A DNA stretch of 64,000 bases. Source: Madurella fahalii. Taxonomy: Eukaryota; Ascomycota; Sordariomycetes; Sordariales. Made by a program: the position numbers and the translations under genes. Each line of letters opens with the position of its first letter. Within the stretch, counting starts at the first letter, position 1. The DNA lies in assembly GCA_029876055.1 (NCBI GenBank), contig CM056875.1, forward strand, positions 3,497,001 through 3,561,000. Direction: 5' to 3'. Below are positions 1 through 10,607 of the stretch, one piece after another. The notes under the pieces are model-generated. The model did not search any database and was not told the DNA's origin. It saw only the letters and a program-made list of their open reading frames with translations.

Positions 1-1605
1 TTAGCGGCCCACGGTCCCCCCGGAAACTTATTGTTGTTACTGATGCTAACCCAAAATCTGATTCAGTGGGTCGGTGAAAGCTTTAAAACATTGACAAAGG
101 CTTGTCATGATCTAAAGTTACCATGATCTCAGTGGCTTGCGGAAGCCGGAAACCACAAAGTGATGGTACGCTGACGTCGATGATCGCAGTTTGCCAAGCC
201 GAGAGGAACAGGGGTTTGCTGCATGGGCCATCAAATGTGGGCCGGCGGCAAGCCCCGATCGACACCGGACCTCACCCCAACTCTCCAGCCTGGATAACAA
301 ATAAAACCGAAAGAAAAGAAAGATAAAATAAAATAAATAAAACGATTGGAAAAATGGAAAATGGGAATGCCGCGAGAGGCGCCAACGAACGTGATGGATC
401 TCAGCCTGTTTATGACAACATCAGCCATATCCTGCCCATACAACTGCGTTGTTGGTGAGGTACGCCACGACTGATACCAGTCCAACCTTGTTTTGTAGTT
501 GTTGCTGCTAGATCCTATTAGCCAGCTGCTCTTAGATTGTGGCCAACAAGAGACGCCGTCCACAGGTACGCGCCAAGTCAACGACCATGTCGGCCAATGG
601 AGAGCCGTCATGCTGTATTGGGCTCTGTTGAAGCTTGATTTCGGTGTCCGGGTCGTGTTGGAGCAGAGCACTGGAGCTTGTCTGCCTTGGCAGCGTTATC
701 TCATGCAATGGCTAACGCCTCAGATGAAAATCCAGCAATCCGGCACTGCTGAGCCTAGGGGCCCTTGACAACGGCGGACATTTACATGGAATCTCTGCGT
801 GGCTGCGATCCGACAGTGATATGCGGGAGAGAGTCCCAACCCCATCATGGCACCATCTGCTAGCGCAGAACAAGCAAGAATTGTTATCGCACCCTCTCAG
901 ATTGGTACCTGTCCGCTGCGCGTATATCCCGAGTGGCTTGCAACTCGATGGAGGTGAGCTACCTCTGTCATCATGATTGAAGGAACCTGCAGCTAAAGGC
1001 AGTTATCCACCTTCCGAACGTTTCCATCCCAGGGCGCGGATGCTTGAAACCGCAGGGAAGCGTACACAGGTTATCCACAATGAGCAGGCCAGATAAACTG
1101 GCTTAATCTCGAGAGGTTGGTTGTGCAAGACCCCCGTGAGCTTTCCCGGTCGTACTTTCCGTTTCCGTTGAGAAACAAGTTAGACCCACTCCCCTTTGTT
1201 TTCATCGGAAGGGGAGATCGCCATCCCTCACACAAGCGACGCGTTGCTGTTTCCTCGTAATATAAGGCCTCGCACTGAACCGGGCTTTGCTTTCCTACAG
1301 CCCGGTTCGCCTTTCCCCGCTTTCCATTTTCTTCTCCTTCTCTTCCCCCTCCCACTCAGAGACGTCACACGAGTGCCAAGTTGAGAAGCCAGCGTGTGCA
1401 GTGTTTCAAACAAGATTCGTAATCTCTCCCAAACTTGAACACCTGGCACTCGCAAGAGCAGTATTTCTTCGTCGTCACCATCGAAGAATTTTATTTCAAC
1501 ACTTCCTCTCCCGGGACACTCTACATCGCGATTGCCTTTGGCAGGCTCGTTTATCACAAGACTTCCTGAACTTTGCGGAGGACGACTCTCACTATTTTAT
1601 TGACA
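1..1605. other. 5' flank of the CFEM gene, no gene recognised
   Basis: No reading frame here resembles a known family, and the short frames on both strands lack codon bias. The last 300 bases are pyrimidine-rich on the + strand (about 1300-1370), a common feature near transcription starts of filamentous fungi. The stretch therefore probably holds the promoter and 5' leader of the CFEM gene. No TATA box or binding site could be assigned with confidence. Confidence 0.5.
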
Positions 1606-2404
1606 ATGAAGGCGATCGCTACCGCCATCCTCACCCTCATCGGCGTTGCCCTTGTGGCCGCTACCGATTTCCCTCCCAATATGCCTGACTGCGGCGTAAG
1701 TGACAGTCTCTTTATCTTTTTGCCGCTTCTCCGCTCCATTACATTTTGGTCCATTCTCACATCACACCATGGCAGGAAATCTGCGGCAACAACATGCTCG
1801 CGCAGGCTGCCGAGCTCGGCTGCCAGGCTGGTGACATCGCCTGCCTCTGCCACAACGTCAACTTCGGGTACGGCATCCATGACTGCTCGGTCGAGGCCTG
1901 CGGCGACTTCTCGCAGGCCAATATCGTCATCAGCTGGGGCAATGCCATATGTGACAGCGTCGGCGTCCCCGCCAACATCGCCACGGCGACTGCTGTATGT
2001 GTGAGAATTACACCATGTACATGATCGCCAATCGAGACCACCCACTAATATTTCGATCCAGCCTGGTGTCACAATCTCGGAGGTGATCAGCACCGTTACC
2101 GACAACTCCTCAACCTTTGTGACGACCTCTACGGCCACGATCTCTGATGGAAGCCTGATCACGACCAGCGGCTCGTTCACAACAACGATCACGCGCGAGA
2201 CGACCTTTGTGTCCACCGTATCCAGCCCGGCTTCCCCAGAGACCACGGAGCCCTCCACCGTCTCGAGCAGTGCCCTGGTATGTCTCGTATTGAGAAAGAT
2301 CTACGAATATGACCGCTAATCAATTACAACAGGGTGCCCAGATGACTGGTGTTCCAGCTCTTGGTGTCTTCGCTGCCGCCGGCATCGCGGCTGCCCTTTT
2401 GTAA
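1606..2404 (+). CDS. CFEM-domain GPI-anchored cell-wall/surface protein
   Basis: Four exons (1606-1695, 1776-1994, 2062-2277, 2333-2404) encode 198 aa, and all three introns are phase 0 with GT..AG ends. Residues 1-20 form a signal peptide (MKAIATAILTLIGVALVAAT). The mature N-terminus is a CFEM domain with eight cysteines (PDC, EIC, ELGC, ACLC, HDC, EAC, AIC) and the Asp of the GCQAGDIACLC segment, which ligands haem iron in characterised CFEM proteins. A Ser/Thr-rich stalk follows, and the chain ends in a hydrophobic tail (VPALGVFAAAGIAAALL) directly before the stop, as expected for a GPI-anchor signal. Fungal CFEM proteins act in haem/iron capture, adhesion or host interaction; which applies here cannot be read from sequence. 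The start is the first ATG in frame. Confidence 0.9.
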
Positions 2405-5400
2405 ATCGTGACTTTGGAGGAATTTTGGGCGAGATCTTCTCGATTTGAGTTTCTTCGATGCTTTACGAAGCGCACAACGGCCGGAGAAAAGGCAATCACG
2501 ATACCCAGATCTGAATGATTTGCGGGGCAGGGTTATGCATGGCAAGCCGGGCCGTCTGATAGGCCTTTCCTTTCTTTTTTTTGCTTTGCTTTGATATCCC
2601 GTTGATATGCCCATCGCTCTGGCTGGTGGTCATTGATCCGTGCACATACATAAACTAGGCGGAGTTTCTCGGACAAGGAAGCGATACTCGTGGGGTTGAC
2701 AACGGCCGTTATTTCAGATCCAGAATCGGCCATAATTAGACCCAGGGTTGCCTAATAAACGAAGCTAGAGGCTAGGCACCAGGACAATAAAAATGCAGTT
2801 TTTTTAATCTCCGTCTCAACAAAGGTTGGTATGCAATTTGACACACGTTGATGTGCGCCGATTGGCTCACCCATCCTGTCATTCCCTTCCCACAGAGGAC
2901 ATGTATCCTGTGCCTCAGGAAGGAAGCCAACCCCACTAGACCTGAAGCTGCCCTCGACACGGAAACCTGGCAGGAGGTATATCAGAACGTTAACTGAAGT
3001 GGAACTGCTGTACCCTTTTCATCTCGGTCTACCGTTACCAGATCTCCTTTGAGGCAACACTCCGAATCCGCGTAGACAGCCCCGGGCATCAGTGAAGTTT
3101 TGTGGCAAACATGTTGCTGGATAAACAATCGCAGGTTTCGTGTCTTAACCCCTTCCTACCTTAAGTTCTCTCTACAAAATAGACACATAAATAGGCAAGG
3201 ACAGCATCATGAAGATGGAAGAGAAGATTAATGATTGGTTGGCTGAGAAGGAGAAGAGAATACTGGGCCCATTCCCTTAGTTATGTCCTCACCTGCCGCT
3301 TAGCCGGGAGGCTGTGGCAATAACATAGTGTAATGGGAAACTGGTAGTAAGGGTGGTTAGGTAGGATAGGTTTTAAGCAGTCTCTTTGGGTGCTGTGACT
3401 CGGTTTTATGGGGGTTGGACGCTTAGTGCGGCTGGTGATGGATCCCTAGTTGAGATGCTAATGGCTGAATTGTGGTTTACTTACTCCTACATGGTTAACC
3501 TACCTTGACCGAACTCACTGCTTAGGTTTCTGGGTTTTCCGCTCCCTAGGCGCGGTTTTGGGTGTACGGTGAAGCTGTTGCTTTGCCATCAAGGGTTTTC
3601 TGGACTGTTCCCGTCTCGATGGTCGCTAGGTGCCATGACTCTTTAGTAATATTTGTAGCTTTTGCGGAAGGCACAAAACTTAATACGGTGGGTAGGGTTT
3701 TTACTCCAGGATCAGCGGGATGAGTTTCTTGATTGCCACCCAGCGGAAAGAGAACGAGCATCGACAGCACTGCTTATGGAGAGAGCATGTTGTAACGAAC
3801 CCGTGACAACAGACCTGAGAACGAGTCCCTTACAAACAGCATTCTTGATGAGGCTTTTTCTCTCATCCGCTGACGCCCACCCATATCTACACCCGCGTGC
3901 CGCGTGACCGTGGCTCTTCATTTCGCGAGCGGGAAAGGGGGGAGGGGTAGAAGGGGTTGTTTACACCCCGACAAGTGAACCTTCAGTGGTCTCAAGATGG
4001 CGGCGGATTACGAATCTTTAGGGCACTAGGTGAGACATATTGACTTGGATGTCATGATGGCACGACCGTGGCAATGTATTGGGGCGGATCGTCAAGCATT
4101 CTTTGCAATTTCGTCGGACACATCGCATGGCGGAGTTTACCGGCTCCTGGATATGCGTCTGGTCTTCCCCCGTAACCGGGCATCCAAATGGCGAGCGTAG
4201 GATACGTATGGTTACCGAGACTGATCAACCTCGTGTCCAAAGCAAGTTTAATCCGGGAAAAACGAACGTTGAAGCTAGGGAGTAGCCGCTGGGTTGCAGT
4301 TGCGGGAAGGGGCGCGGGATGTGCATGGTAGGAAAAGGGAAGGCTGCAGTGAAAATCGCGGGGAGGCGGGCTCGAGGGCCGTTTTGGCTACAAGTTTCAG
4401 GAAGTCTGCTGTTGCGGTGATAAGGGACCGCGGGATGCGCCTAAAGATACGGACGACGATCTTGACGACGGGATGGGTCCGTTCATTAACTCCGCCTCGC
4501 AGCGAAAGATAAGACTTGCCACAGAAGCACCGTATGCCGCCGCAACGGATCGGACGGCACCCCGGTGAAGGTTCGAGAATCCGGAGGCCAGTGGCAGAGC
4601 GGGTGCGGAGGTGCTATCGTGGCCGGCGCCGAGCCGGATCATCTGTGCCGAGCGCAGACGGGAATGGCTACAGAGGCGGGAAAAGCCAAGAACGTCGGTA
4701 TCCCTGTCCCGCGTAATCCTTCATACTGTGTCTGTCGTGGCCATGCATGCTCGTTCTCATGGCACACTGTGTATGTACAGTACGTAGCTCATACCTTGAC
4801 AGGAATTTTTGCGAGATGCTTAACCACCATCTCGTCATTATCGCGAGAGACGTCGGCGGTGACGGTCGAAATCCCATCACCACCGCCCTTTACATTACCT
4901 TCTCGGGTGGTCTTGGCCTGAAACTTTGCACACCACAACACCGCCACGAAAGCGGTCAGAACTAAGCTATTGGCTGAACTATTTACGCTCCAGTGGTATT
5001 GTTCTTGCCTCTGAGCATATCTCGAGCACACCACCAGCCGCACCCCACCGAGGTTGTCTCAGAACCTTACTCCTGAACATTGTAATCGACAATGTCAGCG
5101 GAGAGGGCAGGCCAAGGAATATTGAGACAGCAAGGGCTTCGCTTTTGCCAAGCTGAGTGATGCAACTGTCTCCTGATCTTTGATCTGCCAAGCCCATGAG
5201 ACCAAACATGACAGCCGTTACCATTTTGCCATGTCTTCATGGCTGAGCACGAGCCCCTTTTTGAGGTCTTGTCGGTGTCTCCATAATTATCATGGCGTAC
5301 ACTATGGATGGCCGGTGGTTTATTTCCGGTAACCCGTCCGTGGGATCGTCATTGTGACGATTGCATGGTTTCTTGGGAGATGGAAACGGGAGGCGATGGG

Positions 5401-8400
5401 CGCTCCGTGCCCGCATCCGCAACCCCGCTTGGTATCTAAGCTAACCTGATCCCGCCGTTCTCCGCATTTGCCAAGGAAAGCCATCACCTCGCCCTAGAGC
5501 TTGGCTAGCGGATCCAGCGAACTGCGGAGATAGTTGCTTCAAAACGTTTGTTGAGGCAACGAAACGAACAATGTTTATTAGTTTTACGGTATTGTGCACG
5601 AGACGCAGGTTCATGTACATGTGGTTCTGCGAACGTGAAGTCTACGAGTCTGCACATTACTTGGTGTTCTGAGACTGTCTGAGGGTGGCGATCGCTCGGG
5701 AAAGGCCCCAGACAAGCCAGAGAAGCAAAATATGAAAGATCCCCCACATCCTCAGTTGAGACAGGTTTGGTCATATGGTACACACTGTATACTCTGGAAC
5801 AGCCCAGGGGAAGAGACGACGGTGTTGCGACCGACGCCGCGACGCGACAGGAGGGAGCCCGACGACAAAGAACCGTATCCCCGGGAATCCGGGGTGCTGC
5901 TCTGGCTTAGGGGTGCGGGGCTGGCCGTCGGGTGTTCCTCCGGCGTTTGTCATTGACATGACGGGACAGGCCCCATAAAGTCGGAAATGCCGGAGAAGCA
6001 GCTCCGCCAAACGGCACAGCCGTACATTGCTGGGCTAGGCAAGCCATAGGCATTCACCACCAAAGAACTCAAAAGGGGTTTAAACCAGGGGGTCTTGTTC
6101 AATGTACTGTGGTAGGGTTAGTGATTCCTGGTCAAGAGGGCGATACCATGGTAAAGATCCTGAAACGGTGTATCCCATCATGTTTCTTTCAATGGTTACC
6201 GTCATGGAGGCTTGCATCCCAACATGCTTAGGTGACACGGACTAATGTTCGCCGTTGAGACTGTGACGAGGCTAGTTCCATGGTTGGGGTCGGGGCTAGC
6301 TTTAGCACACTTGGGTCGCGCTAATCATTGTGACGAACCAGCGGCCAGGAACCCTAGTCAGCGGAAGGATGTTTGACTCCCAGCTCCTTGGTGCTGGAGG
6401 CAAGCAAGCGGCGGCGTTACCAGCTAAGCTGCAAGACCTTTTTTAGTCCGAGAGGTCTTTCTGCGCGACCTCTCACCATGCTTTTGTGGAGCTTGGTTGG
6501 CCGGCATGGGTGTGCTTCTGGCGATGCCTCCAAACCACACTCTCATACCACATTCCGGCGTGAGGCGCTGTTCGTGGTGTGGCTCGTTTTGTGGCGGCCA
6601 ACGAGGTCGGATTGCCAATTGGCTTCTGATTGAGACTGGGAAATGCTATGAAGTAGAGTGAACAGGTGGTCAATGCGAATGTCTCATTCCCCAACCCGGT
6701 CACATGCCCCGACGTGACAGGCCGAGGGTGTGAAGCTGATTATTTCCATGGAGTCGCGAAGAAGGTAGAACCTCAGCATTACGGTCGGGTGCACATGAGG
6801 TTTCCCAGATGCAGGCTTGTGGCACAGTCAGATGTCACCAAAAAGATAATATCCATCCTTTCTCGCGTTCTCACCAAAATTTGTGAGATGACGTGCATGG
6901 CAGCCGCTCGGTGGGTAACAGAACTACATATTATAGTTGATATTGCCCTGTGAGTAACCGCTGCAGCACAGCGCTGGGTCATGCCACCCGGACCCTCGAA
7001 GAGGGTCGCATAATGTGGAGCGGGGAAGCAAGGCTCGTCGCAATCGAGGCTGGAAAGAGGTGTTGTGGAAAGGCCACCACCAAATCGGTGCAATTCCTGG
7101 TGGTGTGTGATGGAGGGTCAGACCACTTGTGGCGCTTTCTTCCGTTTTCTTTTCTCGTTTACTTTGCAACGGTGATGTCCGGCTTTTCTGGACTCTGCCT
7201 GGCAATCCGTTTCACCAGGAAAGAGAAAACAAAAAGAGAAAAAGACACCAACAGCTAGAGGGGACTGGGGCCGTTCGAATGGCGGCTAAGCATGTAGCCG
7301 TCTGTGCTCTATCGGACATTGAAGGTAAACCACGGCTCAACATTTGGAGGGATCGGGTGAGGTCGAAGGACCCCTGATCGCACCTCCGACAGATGTGAAA
7401 TCGCACCAGCCCTTCTCGGTTTTTGCACGACAGCTCGCAAGTCTCACGGCGACTAAACCTCGTAACCATCACGGTCTAGCGGTCTTGAGGCGATCGGCGG
7501 GTTGCCTGCACTCGGAGGCGTCGGAACTCGTGGCCCCGGGATTCTTGTCGTTAGCTTCGACCACAGAGGTGACCTATCACTTCCGTCATGAAAGAGGCTG
7601 GGCGGGAGACGTGCAGCTGACGGCCGTGTTTGTTGATTGGTCCAAGGCGAACCAGGATTGTTGGTTGCCATGAGCCACCCCTTCCGTTTGGAGGTGCGGA
7701 TGACAGTGGATGGATATCGGGTTCTTCCTCAGTTCGGAAATTCGGCAGCATAGTTACAACAGCAAAAACTGCAATGCATTTGTGTGCGAGGTGAGATACT
7801 GTGCCCTTCAACCGCTTGCATGCACAATATCGATTTAGAGGGGCAGCCTGAAGTCGATGATATCACAGGTAGTGCACGGACCAATATGACACCGATCTGC
7901 GCGCCGCGAGTGAACGATCCCAGGGGTCTACCACGGCTGCAAGGATTCCGCCCCCTCACAATTCGGTTCGTTCGTCTCAAGCCTGGCAGCTGATAGGGTA
8001 CGCCATTGGCTTCGTCCTCAACCGCGCCGTCGGGTTTTCGCGGCTCGCATTGATCTTACGGCCATGGGTACGGCGACGAAGGCCGACTGTGCAATGTGAT
8101 GAGAAAAGCAAATAACGCAGGCAACCAACCGGCGAAGGGGCGTGTCGCGTTTCCCATCGGGTTGCCGGCATCGATCTTTCCGGCTGCGATCACCTCCGTT
8201 GTGCTTGACGTGAGGGTGCCTTGGGCAGCAACCGAGACTTCCAACCACTCAGGTTCGCATCGCATGCCCGGTCGCCCGCAGCACCGCAGAGCGGTCTGGA
8301 CCGACACCACCTTCTCGACGCCATTCCCAGCCTTACCCCAGTTGGTCATCCGAAAGCCTGGCCGCCCATCTTGGCTTGGCTCAGCACATGCAGCTCATTT

Positions 8401-10607
8401 GCTTTCGTGCCTGCACCAGCGTGGTCAACGCTCTCGCCGAGATGGACGAGAGATAGAGAGAATGGCGGTACGTCTGGCCATGTCTAGCTTGAAGCTAGTT
8501 GGGTGGCATCGCATCGTGATCAATATAGCTAGACGCGATTTCGGCAGGCCGAAGGGCCCTTTGGAGACGGGCTAGAATGGAAATGGAACCCTCGGGGTTG
8601 GAACGAACGGGAATTGTGAGACGAGAAAAAAAAGGCTTTGCATTCCGCCCGTTGCATCCCTTTTTCGGCAAGCCGAAATACGTATCTCGGGAACACCACA
8701 GCCCCTGTTTTCTTTGGGGAGGGTGGCTGGTCCTCGACTGGCATTTTCCTTGAACTTGTCAGTTAGGTTGTCAGTTAGGTTAACCGCTAGCTGCCGTCAA
8801 CGTGGGCAGACCAATGATGCCTAACCAGATCTCTGTTCCTAGTTAAGTCCCACTTGCTATGCCGAGCCAGCCTATCTACCACGTCCAAGACGCCGGCTGC
8901 ATTCTCTGTCCTGTATCCGCAGTTGCGTTGACTGCATATCGGCCTTTCATTGACTCCAGTCCCGCTGCCGTCTTTTCCGGCACGGCACAAGACTGACCAA
9001 ACCGGCACAGACCGAAGCAGCAGGCTGGAACCTGATGTCTCAGGGTAAATAGTACGTGTACTTTTCTACTTAGCGGCAACATGTATCGTCTCCATTGGTG
9101 AAATGAGCCATCGAGACTTCAATTGAGCAATTACTGAAGATAGCGGCGTGTCCTCCAGTCACACAAACCGGCGCTCAACCGAGAGCAATCGTTGAGCACA
9201 GGCCACACATCCGAGCGCTGACAAGGCTACGCAATTTTTTTTATTTTTTATTTTTTATTTTTTTTTTTTATAAAAAAAGAAACTATTGGGGCCATCATCA
9301 TCTCCAAGGATCCCAAAACCGTATCCATACTGAGCGTTAGTGATGAGAGGCTACTCTACATTTGGTATCTGTGGCTTCGCTACTATGTCATCCGTCTCAC
9401 GAATCCGTCGGCCGCTGTAGAAAGGCCTCAACAGCCGATCTACCCCTCAGGGACATGTGGCTTTTCCGCTCAACACAGGTGTAATGCTGGTATGTCTTTT
9501 GCTCGTTAGCTGTGCATACCGAACCGGGGCGTCTATTGGAAGTTTGGTTGTGAAACACGGTCTTTGGAAGCCTGCCTGCCCAACGAACTTCGGAGCGTTT
9601 TCAACACGGCACAACAGCAGCTCAGACCAAGGGATGGGAGGAGGGGTCTCGTCAATCATTGCCCGGTTGGCTGCGATAAGCTCGGCCCCTCTTTTTCACT
9701 GGCGTTCTTTTCCTTGTGTATCCCCACCCGAGTCTTGGCGATTTGGCTGCGACTTCAAGATGCTTGGCCAATGACTTCCTGCCGGATCCCTGTCATGACC
9801 AGAAAATCATGGTTCCACAAGGAGGAACAAGTGCGTTGTAAATTACAATAGGAAATACAAATCTGTCGCGCTTCCGGTCTCGCTCGGTCACCATCCGATC
9901 GCTGACGGTGGCCGGCTCGGATTCCTTTGTCCACCCCGACTATTGCCGTCATCATTTCCGGTCGATTACTAACTACGTACCTCGGCAATAGAGCGTTGTC
10001 ATTGTTCCAATGCTATTTTGAATGGTCGGCGAGGATAACTGTTGTTGCGACAAGGCACCCAACTACATCGAGGGGATGAGGGGCACTGTCCTGTTTGTAC
10101 GGCTGCAGTTGTACCGTTTTCGTCCACAGTTCCCGAATACCGACAGACATCGACCCTTGTAACTACACACTGTGTACTGTACTTACTGTCGTACAGTACG
10201 AGGGTACCTCTGCGTTACTTGCTCCGCCGACGCCGCAGGTCTGCATGGTCGTAGCCCACTCTCCAATATGAGCAGCCGCTTGGCCTGCAGACGCATCACT
10301 ATCGCCTGCCCGGCCAAAATCTGTGCGTTGCCCTCGCCTCTCCACCGTACGACGGACTCTCGCCAGATCCTTTTTCTCAACACCTGGCACCCCCTTCGTC
10401 TCCCATCTTGATCTTGATATTGTCTTGGTTCTACCTTTTCGTTTCACCACCTCATTTCCCAACAACACCATGGCAGCTTAATTGCACACCCAATCTTGCC
10501 CTGACGCCTGCGAACGACGGACTCCAGTGCCGATCCATCTGGTTGCAAGGCGACACCGCTGTCCAGCATGACGGCCTCCCCAAGCGATAATCAAGTAGAT
10601 TCCAACC
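2405..10607. other. 8.2-kb gene-poor spacer
   Basis: No frame longer than about 160 codons occurs, and none reads like a known protein on either strand or shows convincing exon structure. Base composition is close to that of the other spacers, so this is not an AT-rich block left by repeat-induced point mutation. Visible elements are a T-rich tract near 9235-9270, a 12-bp direct duplication at 8758-8781 and a hairpin at 10174-10199. The right end must contain the kinase promoter and 5' leader. Non-coding transcripts or small lineage-specific secreted proteins cannot be excluded. Confidence 0.5.
9235..9280. repeat. T-rich low-complexity tract
   Basis: The tract is a run of T's interrupted by single A's with a rough seven-base period, followed by a short A run. 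It is low-complexity DNA inside the gene-poor spacer. It could be a relic of a poly(A) tail of a retro-element or a simple nucleosome-depleted tract. No adjacent element was recognised. Confidence 0.7.

Noticed and set aside
8096..8575. 159-codon frame in the gene-poor spacer
   Set aside because: No signal peptide, no motif, mixed composition and no clear codon bias; treated as chance.
2405..10607. Transposon or RIP-mutated repeat filling the gene-poor region
   Set aside because: Composition is not AT-rich, and no terminal repeats or transposase/reverse transcriptase remnants were seen by eye.
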